Shown: positions 26,815 through 34,775 of the stretch, piece after piece
How the letters are laid out: every line of letters starts with the position of its first letter
How positions within the stretch are numbered: the first letter of the stretch is position 1
Assembly (NCBI GenBank): GCA_035499735.1
Contig: DATJYC010000031.1
Coordinates: 1 to 64,000 of the forward strand
DNA from: VBDM01 sp035499735
GTDB lineage: Bacteria > Pseudomonadota > Gammaproteobacteria > Burkholderiales > SG8-39
Length of the DNA stretch: 64,000 nucleotides
Reading direction: 5' to 3'
Notes under the pieces: model-generated
Databases searched by the model: none
Told to the model about the DNA's origin: nothing
What the model saw: only the letters and a program-made list of their open reading frames with translations
Program-made: the position numbers and the translations under genes

Positions 26815-27874
26815 CGTCTGCGCACTGCGCACGGTGGCGCAGCGCGTGGTCCATCAGAACGCAGGCAAGCATCGCCTCGGCGATCGGCGTGGCGCGGATT
26901 CCCACGCAGGGATCGTGGCGGCCGGTCGTCTGCACCGTCGTCGCGTTGCCCTGCCGGTCGATCGAGCGCCGCGGCAGGCGGATGCTGGAGGTGGGCTTGA
27001 GCGCGATGGAAACGAGGATGTCCTGCCCCGTCGAGATGCCGCCGAGCATCCCGCCCGCGTTGTTCGAGAGGAAGCCTTGCGGCGTCAGCTCATCGCCGTG
27101 CTCCGATCCTTTCTGCTCGATCGCCGCGAATCCCGCGCCGATCTCCACGCCCTTCACCGCGTTGATGCCCATCATCGCGGAAGCGATGTCCGAGTCGAGC
27201 CTGCCGTAGACGGGCTCGCCCCAGCCGACCGGGACGCCGCTCGCGACCACGTTGACGCGCGCGCCGCACGAATCGCCCGAGGCGCGCAGCCCGTCCATGA
27301 AGGCTTCGAGCTTCGCCACGATCGCGGGATCGGGCGAGAAGAAGGGATTGCGGTCGACCTCGTCCCAGGACTTGAACGCGATCTTGTTCGGCCCGAGCTG
27401 CGCGAGGTGCCCGCGCACGGCGACGCCGTAGCGCTCGCCCAGCCATTTCTTCGCGATCGCGCCCGCCGCGACGCGTATCGTCGTCTCGCGCGCCGAAGCG
27501 CGGCCGCCGCCGCGGTAGTCGCGGATGCTGTATTTCTGCCAGTACGTGTAGTCCGCGTGCCCGGGGCGGAACGTGTCGGCGAGCGCGGAGTAGTCCTTCG
27601 AGCGTTGGTCCTCGTTGCGGATCAAGAAGCCGATCGCCGTGCCTGTGGTCTTCCCGTCGAGCACGCCGGAGAGGATCTCGATCCGGTCCGATTCCTGGCG
27701 CTGCGTCACGTGGCGGGACGTGCCCGGCTTCCTGCGGTCCAATTCCTTTTGTATGTCAGCCTCGGCGAGCGCGAGCCCCGGCGGGCAGCCGTCGACGACG
27801 CCGCCGTAGGCGGGCCCGTGGCTCTCGCCGAACGAGGTCACGCAGTACAGAAGCCCGAACGTGTTGCCCGACAT
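26774..27874 (-). CDS. aroC: Chorismate synthase
   Basis: Last step of the shikimate pathway: 5-enolpyruvylshikimate 3-phosphate to chorismate with reduced FMN. 366 residues; conserved blocks are TSFGESHGPAYGGVVDGCPPG, RRKPGTSRHVTQR with the ESDRIEILSG that follows, GGRASARET and LPRRSID. It ends ADVTAPLPPIPGKAR as family members do, so its 41-base overlap with the opposing gene is real and not a misplaced stop. Confidence 0.97.
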   Translation of the reverse strand: MSGNTFGLLYCVTSFGESHGPAYGGVVDGCPPGLALAEADIQKELDRRKPGTSRHVTQRQESDRIEILSGVLDGKTTGTAIGFLIRNEDQRSKDYSALADTFRPGHADYTYWQKYSIRDYRGGGRASARETTIRVAAGAIAKKWLGERYGVAVRGHLAQLGPNKIAFKSWDEVDRNPFFSPDPAIVAKLEAFMDGLRASGDSCGARVNVVASGVPVGWGEPVYGRLDSDIASAMMGINAVKGVEIGAGFAAIEQKGSEHGDELTPQGFLSNNAGGMLGGISTGQDILVSIALKPTSSIRLPRRSIDRQGNATTVQTTGRHDPCVGIRATPIAEAMLACVLMDHALRHRAQCADVTAPLPPIPGKAR

Positions 27875-27938
27875 CGATTCCCTCGCCAGAAATTCCCTTG
27901 GAGTTTAGCATAGGGGTCATTGCGAACCCCTTGATGCC

Positions 27939-28124
27939 ATGGCGGAAAACGATCCCGACAAGCTCAAAGGACCCGGCGGCCTGACGCTGCGCCAGGTGCA
28001 CGAACAGGTGCGCAAATCGGTCGAGCGCGACCGCGAAGCGCACAAGATGAAGAACCAGCTCGCGCAGAAGCCGAACCGCTGGCAGAGGTTCGTGCGCTAC
28101 GTGTGGGATCGGAAACGCGGCTAG
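27939..28124 (+). CDS. Small basic hypothetical protein
   Basis: 61 residues, strongly charged and helical (LRQVHEQVRKSVERDREAHKMKNQ), ending in an aromatic-basic stretch RWQRFVRYVWDRKRG. No signal peptide or known domain. It stands alone between aroC (divergent) and ogt (convergent, nine bases away). The ribosome site is weak, and no function can be assigned. Confidence 0.5.
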   Translation: MAENDPDKLKGPGGLTLRQVHEQVRKSVERDREAHKMKNQLAQKPNRWQRFVRYVWDRKRG

Positions 28125-28133
28125 AACGCGGGC

Positions 28134-28631
28134 TCAGGCAGCCAGCTGGAGCTTGCGGATTCCCGATTCCAGCGCGAGCAGCGCTCGCTTCCGCTCGATC
28201 CCACCTGCGTAGCCGGTGAGGCTCCCGTCCGAGCCGACGATGCGGTGGCAGGGAACGATGACGCCGATCGGGTTGCGGCCGGTCGCGGCGCCCGCGGCGC
28301 GCGCGCTTCCCGGGCGTCCCGCCCTGCGCGCGAGTTCGCCGTACGTGATCGTCTCGCCGAACGCGACGGTCGAGATCGCGGTCCACACCTGCCGCTGGAA
28401 CGGAGTGCCCTCGGGCGCGAGCGCGGCCTCGAAGCGCTTGCGCTCTCCGCCGAAGTATTCGGCGAGCTCGCGCTTCGCCTGCCGCACAATGGCGCTCGAA
28501 TCGCGCCGCCACCCCGGATCGATGCCGGGAAGATATTTCTGCCCATCGAAATAGACGCCGCACAGTCCGCCGCCGTTCGCGACCAGCAGCATGCGTCCTT
28601 GTGGGCTGTCGTAGAAATCGTAGTGCTTCAT
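28134..28631 (-). CDS. ogt: Methylated-DNA--protein-cysteine S-methyltransferase
   Basis: Suicide repair protein that takes methyl groups from O6-methylguanine. 165 residues from the ATG at 28631 (MKHYDFYDSPQG). The acceptor motif IVPCHRIVG lies in the C-terminal third, preceded by the helix-turn-helix region FQRQVWTAISTVAFGETITYGELA. The start overlaps the stop of the Ada/AlkA fusion gene by four bases, so the two repair functions are made together. Confidence 0.95.
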   Translation of the reverse strand: MKHYDFYDSPQGRMLLVANGGGLCGVYFDGQKYLPGIDPGWRRDSSAIVRQAKRELAEYFGGERKRFEAALAPEGTPFQRQVWTAISTVAFGETITYGELARRAGRPGSARAAGAATGRNPIGVIVPCHRIVGSDGSLTGYAGGIERKRALLALESGIRKLQLAA

Positions 28632-30070
28632 CGTTGCTCCTTTGCCAATGATTGCCACAAGTGCATGACCGCGTACGCCCGCCACGGCCGCCAGGCCTCG
28701 CCCGCTTCCAGCACGCGCTTCGCGCCGCTCTCGCCGAGCGCCTTCATGACGCCGAGATCGGTGTGCGGGAACGCGTCCGGCCACGATAGCGCGCGCATCG
28801 CGATGTACTGCGCGGTCCATTCTCCGATTCCCGTCAGCGCGCGAAGGGTTTCGAGCGTCGCGTCGACATCGGCGTTCGGCACGAGCGCGAGGCGGCCGTC
28901 GGCGACCGCTCGCGCGAGCGCGACGATCGTGCGGGCGCGCGCGAGCGGCATGCCGATCCGCGCGATGCGCCCGGCCGGGATGCCGGCAACGCGCTGCGCG
29001 GCCGGAAACAGCGTCGTGAGCGAATCGAACGGGGTCGTGACGGGATCGCCGAACTGCGCGGCGAACCGTCCCGCGAGCGTGCGCGCCCCGGCGACGCTCA
29101 CCTGCTGGCCGAGGATCGCGCGCACCGCGATCTCGAAGCCGTCGAACGCGCCCGGCACGCGCAGGCCGGGATGCGGCCTCGCGAGCGCGCCGAGCGCCTC
29201 GCCGACCTCGGCCGGGTTGCACGCGAGGTCCATGAGCGCCTTGACGCGCGACAGCACCGGCGGCAGCACCTTCACGAGCGACGCGGACACCGCGATGCGC
29301 AGCGTCGGCTTCTCCGGGGACAGCCCGACCGAGACCCATCCGGCGTGCTCCTTGCCGTCGCTCTCGATGCGTGCCGTGCGCCGGTAGCGGCCGTCCTCGA
29401 GCGCCTCGACGCCGGCGATCGCGCGCGCGCCGAGGAATGCGCTCACCGCGGGCCAGTCGAACGGTGGCCTGAAACTGAGCTCGAAGTTCAGCGCATCGGG
29501 GCCGGTCTCGACGCGGTGGACGCGCAGGCTGCCCGGCTTCAGGCGATAGCGCTCCCTGAACAGCGCGTTGAAGCGCCGCACGCTGCGAAAGCCGCTCGCG
29601 AACGCGACCTCGGTCACCGGCAGCGCGGTGTCGGTGAGAAGGCGCTTCGCGAGCAGCAGCCGCTGCGTCTGCGCGAATTCCACCGGCGACACGCCGAATT
29701 CCGCGCCGAACGCGCGGCGCAGGTGGCGGTCGGTGACGCCGAGCCGCGCGGCGACGGACTCCAGCCCTTCCTCGTCGCCCGCCCGGTCCTCGAGCATCGT
29801 CGCCGCCGCCTGCGCGAGTCGCGTCGTCGCGTCCACGCTCGCGTTGCCCGGCGCGAGCTCGGGGCGGCAGCGCAGGCACGGCCGGTAGCCGCCAGCTTCC
29901 GCGGCGGCGGCGCTCGCGAAGAAGCGGCAGTTCTCGCGCTTCGGCGGCCTGACCGTGCAGACCGGCCGGCAATAGATGCGCGTCGAGGAGACCGCGACGA
30001 AGAAGCGCCCGTCGAACCTCGCGTCGCGCGCCTTGAGTGCCCTGTAGCAGATGCCGGAATCGAGCGTCAT
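28628..30070 (-). CDS. Ada-type regulator fused to DNA-3-methyladenine glycosylase II (AlkA)
   Basis: 480 residues. An Ada zinc domain (Cys34, Cys38, Cys65, Cys68; the family methylphosphotriester acceptor is one of these) is followed by an AraC-type helix-turn-helix (about 80-185) and an AlkA N-terminal domain. The HhH-GPD glycosylase carries LTGIGEWTAQYIAMRA and the catalytic Asp in FPHTDLGV. The protein should sense methyl damage, activate transcription and excise 3-methyladenine. The start is the ATG at 30070 (MTLDSGICYRAL); the frame is open far upstream but antisense to other genes. It is coupled to ogt. Confidence 0.93.
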   Translation of the reverse strand: MTLDSGICYRALKARDARFDGRFFVAVSSTRIYCRPVCTVRPPKRENCRFFASAAAAEAGGYRPCLRCRPELAPGNASVDATTRLAQAAATMLEDRAGDEEGLESVAARLGVTDRHLRRAFGAEFGVSPVEFAQTQRLLLAKRLLTDTALPVTEVAFASGFRSVRRFNALFRERYRLKPGSLRVHRVETGPDALNFELSFRPPFDWPAVSAFLGARAIAGVEALEDGRYRRTARIESDGKEHAGWVSVGLSPEKPTLRIAVSASLVKVLPPVLSRVKALMDLACNPAEVGEALGALARPHPGLRVPGAFDGFEIAVRAILGQQVSVAGARTLAGRFAAQFGDPVTTPFDSLTTLFPAAQRVAGIPAGRIARIGMPLARARTIVALARAVADGRLALVPNADVDATLETLRALTGIGEWTAQYIAMRALSWPDAFPHTDLGVMKALGESGAKRVLEAGEAWRPWRAYAVMHLWQSLAKEQR

Positions 30071-30126
30071 GCGCGCATTATGGGCGCGGCGGCCTGCGCC
30101 GTCTCGCCGTTTTCGGACATCGGGAT

Positions 30127-31134
30127 CTAGCCCGGCCCGGCCAGGTCCCGCAGCACGCTCTCCAGCCCCTTCACGACGCGCGCCAGCCGCTCGTAGCTCA
30201 CCTTGTCCGGCGTATCGCGCAGCGTGTGGTAATGCGGATAGCGGAACACGGCGGTGTCGGTCACCATCACCGCGGGCCAGCCGAATTTCCAGTACGCCCA
30301 CTGGTCTGACCAGCCGATTCCCGGGATGGACTCCGGCGCCGCCACGCCCTCGGAAGGGAACTCGACGGCGCGCCTGAACGCGCCGACGACGCGGCGCATC
30401 AGGCTGCGCGAGCTCAGGTTCGCGACGAAGCCGACGAAGTTGCCCTTCGACGGGTAGAACAGGCTGAACGGAAACGGGTAGCGCTGACTGTCGAAGTTCT
30501 CGCTGTACCAGCCGATGGTCTCGAGCGAGAGCATCGCGACGACCTCCCGCCCCTCGCGGACGAGGCTCATCGAGTGCACGAAGCTCCCCATGTTGTCCGT
30601 GCCGAACCACGGCAGCTCCTCGTTGACGTAGAACACCAGCCGCACTTCCAGACCTTCCGCGGGCTGCACGGTCTTCAGGAACCTCGCGAGCTCGATCAGC
30701 GCCGCCACGCCCGAGCCGTTGTCGTCGGCGCCGACCGCGTCCTGCGCCGAGTCGTAGTGCGCCCCGATCACGACGACCTTCTCTCCGGCGCCTTTGCGCA
30801 CCTCGAGGTTGCGCACCTTCACGCCTTTGGTCTCGAATTCCTGGCGCGAGACGGCGTAGCCCAGCCCCTTCAGCGTCGCCTCGATGTAGCGCGCCGAGCG
30901 CTCGAGCGCCGCGGGGTGGGCGACGTTGTGCTCCTCGCTCGCCACGCCTACGACGTGCTTCCTGAGATTCTCGGCGAGCCTGCGCCCTTCCGGGTCGAGC
31001 GGCGGCAGCGGCCCGCGGTGGCTCGCGCCGGGCGTCGCCGTCATGAACCAGGAGGCGAAGACGACCGCGGCGATCGCCAGGAGAACGGCAGCAATGAGCA
31101 CGAGACGGCCGTAGCCGCGCGGCAGCGTCATCAC
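30127..31134 (-). CDS. M28 family zinc aminopeptidase, membrane-anchored or exported
   Basis: 335 residues. An N-terminal hydrophobic helix (about 10-32) puts the rest in the periplasm. Metal and catalytic motifs of clan MH peptidases are in order: GAHYDSAQDAVGADDNGSG (His and Asp ligands), NEELPWFGTDNMG (general base Glu and Glu ligand), and a C-terminal YPHYHTLRDT with the last His. Substrates are probably peptides; specificity is unknown. It follows the CBS-domain gene by 15 bases. Confidence 0.88.
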   Translation of the reverse strand: MMTLPRGYGRLVLIAAVLLAIAAVVFASWFMTATPGASHRGPLPPLDPEGRRLAENLRKHVVGVASEEHNVAHPAALERSARYIEATLKGLGYAVSRQEFETKGVKVRNLEVRKGAGEKVVVIGAHYDSAQDAVGADDNGSGVAALIELARFLKTVQPAEGLEVRLVFYVNEELPWFGTDNMGSFVHSMSLVREGREVVAMLSLETIGWYSENFDSQRYPFPFSLFYPSKGNFVGFVANLSSRSLMRRVVGAFRRAVEFPSEGVAAPESIPGIGWSDQWAYWKFGWPAVMVTDTAVFRYPHYHTLRDTPDKVSYERLARVVKGLESVLRDLAGPG

Positions 31135-31149
31135 GGGAAGAAGCTCGCC

Positions 31150-31584
31150 CTACTCGGGCCAGTTCTTGATGTAGCCCTTGAGCATCCGGTTCTCGAAATC
31201 CTGCTCTTCGAGCACCGCCTTCGCGACGTCGCGGAAGGAGACGACGCCGATGAGCCGGTCGCGCTCCATCACGGGAAGGTAGCGCGCCCCGGAATCGATC
31301 ATGGTGCGGCGCAGGTCGTTCACCTCCATTCCGGGGCTGGCCGTGACCGGATCGCGCTCCATGATTTCCCCGACCTTCGACTCGCCCAGCGCGCCCCTGC
31401 CCTTTTCGAGAGCGCGGAGGATCTCCTTGAACGTGAGCATGCCGACCATGCGGCCCCTGTCCATCACCACGAGCGACCCCATGTTGTGCTCCGCCATCAC
31501 CGACACTGCCTCGCTCAACCTGCCGTCGGGCGCGATCGTGAAGAGGGCATTGCCCTTCACCTTGAGGATTTCGCTGACTTGCAT
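31150..31584 (-). CDS. CBS-domain protein
   Basis: 144 residues, essentially two CBS modules (about 8-62 and 72-130): SEAVSVMAEHNMGSLVVMD with MVGMLTFKEILR, then DLRRTMIDSGARYLPVMERDRLIGVVSFRDV. Tandem CBS pairs bind adenine nucleotides or NAD and act as energy sensors or gates. No effector domain is present. The start is ATG at 31584 after GGGGGAG. Divergent from the DUF5996-like gene; a possible -10 (TATTAT) lies at 31618-31623. Confidence 0.9.
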   Translation of the reverse strand: MQVSEILKVKGNALFTIAPDGRLSEAVSVMAEHNMGSLVVMDRGRMVGMLTFKEILRALEKGRGALGESKVGEIMERDPVTASPGMEVNDLRRTMIDSGARYLPVMERDRLIGVVSFRDVAKAVLEEQDFENRMLKGYIKNWPE

Positions 31585-31687
31585 GGTTCTCCCCCTCGCA
31601 GCTCTCCTCCCGAGAAGATAATACTCCCGCGTTCCGTGGCCTGCCAGGCGCGCAATCTGGTATGGTTGCCCTCGCCGAGGGAGATGC

Positions 31688-32548
31688 ATGCGATTCGACT
31701 GGTCGAAGCTGGGACGGACCCCGCCGGCCGCGCTCGCCGGTGCCCGCGTTATCGCGCACCATGCGGCGCAATGGCCGACCCGGGCCGCCCGCGCGAATCT
31801 GAAAGCGGCGCCGGACGACAGCCACTCGGCGTTTACCTGGGAGGCTTCGCACGCCGCGCTGATGACGCAGGGGCTCCACGCGAAAGGCGGTGACGTGCGC
31901 ACCGGCGTCCGCATACCGCGCCTGGAGCTCATCATCACGCGCGGCGACAACGTGCTCGACGCGTTCCAGCTCGGCGGCAAGACCGACGCGCAGGCGGGCA
32001 CCTGGCTCGATTCCAAGCTGCGGATCCTCGGCCTCAACCTCGCGAGAGACGTGGATCTCCCCTACGAGCTTCCGCCGCACCCGGCCGCGGGCGGTCCCCA
32101 CGACCTCCACATGCTGGGCAGGGAGCTGGGAGAGCTCGCGCGCTGGTTCGGCGGCGCGGCCGACGCGCTCCAGGAATTCGTCTCGAGGCTCGCCGGCCCG
32201 CGCGCGGGGCCGGTCCTGTGCTGGCCCCATCATTTCGACATCGCGACGCTCGTCAGCCTGGAGAACGGCAAACCGGCGAGCGCCCGCACGATCGGGGTGG
32301 GCGTGTCGCCCGGCGACGAGTACTATACCCAGCCTTATGTCTACATCAGCCCCTGGCCGCGCTTCGACGGCGAGAAGCTTCCCGCCGCTCCGTCCCCCGG
32401 ACACTGGCATACCGAAGGCTTCTTCGGCGCGGTGGCGACCGGCGACGACATCCTCGCCATGGGCGACCGCGGCCGCGGCCTCATGGCGTTCATCAACGCC
32501 GCGTTCGATATCAGCCGCGCGCGGCTCGAAGCGCTGAAGCAGCCGTGA
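31688..32548 (+). CDS. DUF5996-like hypothetical protein
   Basis: 286 residues, no signal peptide. The block CWPHHFDIATLV followed by VGVSPGDEYYTQPYVYISPWPRF resembles the WPHHFD...SPGD pattern I associate with DUF5996; I cannot confirm this without a profile search. Its His/Asp-rich conserved spots (WPHHFD, GHWHTEGFF) could be catalytic or metal-binding. A GAGGGAG ribosome site precedes the ATG. Its stop overlaps the GTG start of a TctC receptor, so the two are translationally coupled. Confidence 0.7.
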   Translation: MRFDWSKLGRTPPAALAGARVIAHHAAQWPTRAARANLKAAPDDSHSAFTWEASHAALMTQGLHAKGGDVRTGVRIPRLELIITRGDNVLDAFQLGGKTDAQAGTWLDSKLRILGLNLARDVDLPYELPPHPAAGGPHDLHMLGRELGELARWFGGAADALQEFVSRLAGPRAGPVLCWPHHFDIATLVSLENGKPASARTIGVGVSPGDEYYTQPYVYISPWPRFDGEKLPAAPSPGHWHTEGFFGAVATGDDILAMGDRGRGLMAFINAAFDISRARLEALKQP

Positions 32549-33510
32549 CGCGAGCCGGCGCCTGCCTCCTCTGCCTCGCCTGCCTCGCGCAAGCGGCGTT
32601 CGCCCAGCCGGCCGGCTATCCCAGCCGCCCCGCGCGCGTGCTCGTTGGATTTACCCCGGGAGGCGGGGTCGACATCAACGCGCGCCTCGCCGCGTCCAAG
32701 CTGAGCGAGTACCTCGGCCAGCAGTTCATCGTGGAGAACCGCCCCGGCGCGGGGACGAATATCGCGAACGAGGCCGTCGCGAAGGCGGCGCCTGACGGCT
32801 ACACGCTGCTGTTCAACAGCCCCGCGGTGGCGATCAACATGTCGCTGTACAGGAACCCGGGCTACGACCTGCTGCACGACCTGGTCGCGGTTTCGATATT
32901 CTCCGAGAGCACCAACATCCTGGTCGTGCCCGCGTCGCTGCCGGTGAAATCCGTGCAGGACCTGATTGCGCTCGCGAAGGCGAAACCCGGCGCGCTCAAC
33001 TATTCCTCGGCCGGTCCCGGCACCACCCAGCACCTCGCCGGCGAGCTGTTCAAGCTGCGCACCGGAACGCAGATCGTGCACGTGCCCTACAAGGGCAGCG
33101 CGCCCTCGCTCACCGCGCTCATCGCGGGAGACGTCCAGCTCTCGTTCGTCAACCCCATTGCGATCGGCCAGCACGTCAAGTCCGGACGCCTGCGCGCTCT
33201 CGCCGTCGCCGGCGCGAAGCGCACGACGTTCCTGCCGGACGTGCCGACGATGAAGGAGGCCGGCGTCGCAGGCGTCGAGGTGCCGCTGTGGTTCGGGCTG
33301 CTCGCCCCCGCCGGGACGCCGGGCGAGATCGTCCACGCGCTCGCCGGGGCCGTCGAAAAAGGCGCGCATTCGCCCGACATGCAGAAGAAGCTGCTCGACC
33401 AGGGCGCCGAGCCCGTCGGCAACACGCCGGAGGAATTCCAGGCGATGCTGAAAGAGGAAGTCTCGCGCTGGGCCGAGGTCGTGAAGACCTCGGGCGCGCG
33501 CGCCGAGTAG
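32545..33510 (+). CDS. TctC (Bug) family periplasmic receptor
   Basis: 321 residues with a signal peptide (ACLLCLACLAQAAFAQ) and the Bug fold: PARVLVGFTPGGGVDINARL, IVENRPGAGTNIANEAVAKAAPDGYTLL, VHVPYKGSAPSLTALIAGDVQLSF and TPEEFQAMLKEEVSRW. The start is a GTG overlapping the preceding stop (GTGA). Such receptors bind carboxylates or small organic ligands; no TctA/TctB membrane partners are in the window. Confidence 0.9.
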   Translation: MTRAGACLLCLACLAQAAFAQPAGYPSRPARVLVGFTPGGGVDINARLAASKLSEYLGQQFIVENRPGAGTNIANEAVAKAAPDGYTLLFNSPAVAINMSLYRNPGYDLLHDLVAVSIFSESTNILVVPASLPVKSVQDLIALAKAKPGALNYSSAGPGTTQHLAGELFKLRTGTQIVHVPYKGSAPSLTALIAGDVQLSFVNPIAIGQHVKSGRLRALAVAGAKRTTFLPDVPTMKEAGVAGVEVPLWFGLLAPAGTPGEIVHALAGAVEKGAHSPDMQKKLLDQGAEPVGNTPEEFQAMLKEEVSRWAEVVKTSGARAE

Positions 33511-33612
33511 CGGCCGCACGGCCTGGCTGCTTCATCAGGCCTTGATGTAGAGGCCAGCATCAAACCGCGGCGCCCCACGATCCACCCTCCCTGATGAATA
33601 TGTAATGTGGTT

Positions 33613-34773
33613 CTACTTTTCCCCTCCCCGGGGGCGTTGGGAAAAAGTCCGTTCGAACACGGACTCGGCGATGCGGTTCTTGAGTATCTCGATCGATCCG
33701 CCGGCGATCATCCACCCGCGGCAGCGCCGCGAACAGTACTCGACCAGCTCCTCCTGCGTGTAGCCGAGCCCGCCCATCACCTGCAGCGCCTCGTTCGCGA
33801 CGTCAAATCCCGCCTGGTTGCAGTACGCCTTGGCGATCGCGGTTTCCTCGGCCGAAGGGAATCCCTTGTCCGCGTTCGCCGCGGCGCGGTAGAGAAGGAG
33901 CTGCCCGGCGTCGAGCTTGATCTTCATCTCGGCGAATTTCCACTGCAGCCCCTGGAACTCGCACAGCAGCCTGCCGAACTGCCTGCGCTGCGTCGCCCAC
34001 TCCCGCGCGCGCTCGTAGGCGTAACGCCCGAGCGCGAGCGATCTCGCGGTGTTGCCGATGCGCTCGACGTTGAAGCCGGCGATCTGCTTCTTGAAGCCGC
34101 CTTCTCCCAGCACGACCATCTCGGCCGGAACGAACGCGTTCTCGAAATATGTCTGCACCCATTCCTCGTCCGACATGAACTTCGACGGCTTGCCGAAGCG
34201 CACGCCCTGCCCTTTCGTGTCGACGAGCACCGAGCCGATGCCGTCGACGCCGGGGCCGAAGCGCACGTACACCAGCATCAGCTCGGCGTACTTCGAATGC
34301 GTCGTGAAGATCTTCGAGCCGTTTATGCGCCAGCCCTTGCCGTCCGGCGTCGCAGTCGTCTGCAGATCTGTGACCGCCGAGCCCGCATCGGGCTCGGTCA
34401 TGCCGACGCTGATGACGGCGTCTCCTGCCAGAAGGCGTTTCAGATACTTCTGCTTCTGCTCCTTCGAGCCGTACTCGGCGAGCACGCGGATCGGGCCGAA
34501 GTTTCCCGCCTGGACGACGTCGGCGCTCCGCGGGCAGACCGACGCTACGGTTTCGATCGCGATCACGGCGTCGATCAGCGTCCCGCCCTGGCCGCCATCG
34601 GCTTCGGCGATCGTGATGCCGAGCAGCCCCTGCTTCGCCATGAGCTTCGCGACGTCGAAGGGATAGTCGGGCGAATGCGCGCGCTCGCGCGCGCCCTTCG
34701 CAAGGTGCTTGTGGGCGAAGCGCAGCACCGATTCGCGGAACTCCTCCTGCTCGGGCGCGAGGCGGAAATCCAT
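33613..34773 (-). CDS. Acyl-CoA dehydrogenase family protein
   Basis: 386 residues, FAD-dependent alpha,beta-dehydrogenation of an acyl-CoA. The three ACAD regions are visible: N-terminal helices with LLGITIAEADGGQGG, a central GMTEPDAGSAVTDLQT flavin-contact segment, and a C-terminal ALQVMGGLGYTQEELVEYCSR with GGSIEILKNRIAESVF. Last gene of a four-gene operon, two bases after the ADP-forming acyl-CoA ligase. Chain specificity cannot be told. Confidence 0.9.
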   Translation of the reverse strand: MDFRLAPEQEEFRESVLRFAHKHLAKGARERAHSPDYPFDVAKLMAKQGLLGITIAEADGGQGGTLIDAVIAIETVASVCPRSADVVQAGNFGPIRVLAEYGSKEQKQKYLKRLLAGDAVISVGMTEPDAGSAVTDLQTTATPDGKGWRINGSKIFTTHSKYAELMLVYVRFGPGVDGIGSVLVDTKGQGVRFGKPSKFMSDEEWVQTYFENAFVPAEMVVLGEGGFKKQIAGFNVERIGNTARSLALGRYAYERAREWATQRRQFGRLLCEFQGLQWKFAEMKIKLDAGQLLLYRAAANADKGFPSAEETAIAKAYCNQAGFDVANEALQVMGGLGYTQEELVEYCSRRCRGWMIAGGSIEILKNRIAESVFERTFSQRPRGGEK

Positions 34774-34775
34774 GC

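Noticed and set aside
22945..26832. Very long minus-strand open frame (about 1,300 codons) opposite the spermidine-synthase-like gene
   Set aside because: Only its last 276 codons (M48 protease) resemble a protein. The rest is Arg/Gly/Ala/His-rich antisense composition, expected opposite a GC-rich gene.
30071..32410. Upstream in-frame extension of the Ada/AlkA gene by nearly 800 codons
   Set aside because: It runs antisense or out of frame through the M28, CBS and DUF5996-like genes and lacks any domain; the ATG at 30070 gives the exact Ada N-terminus.
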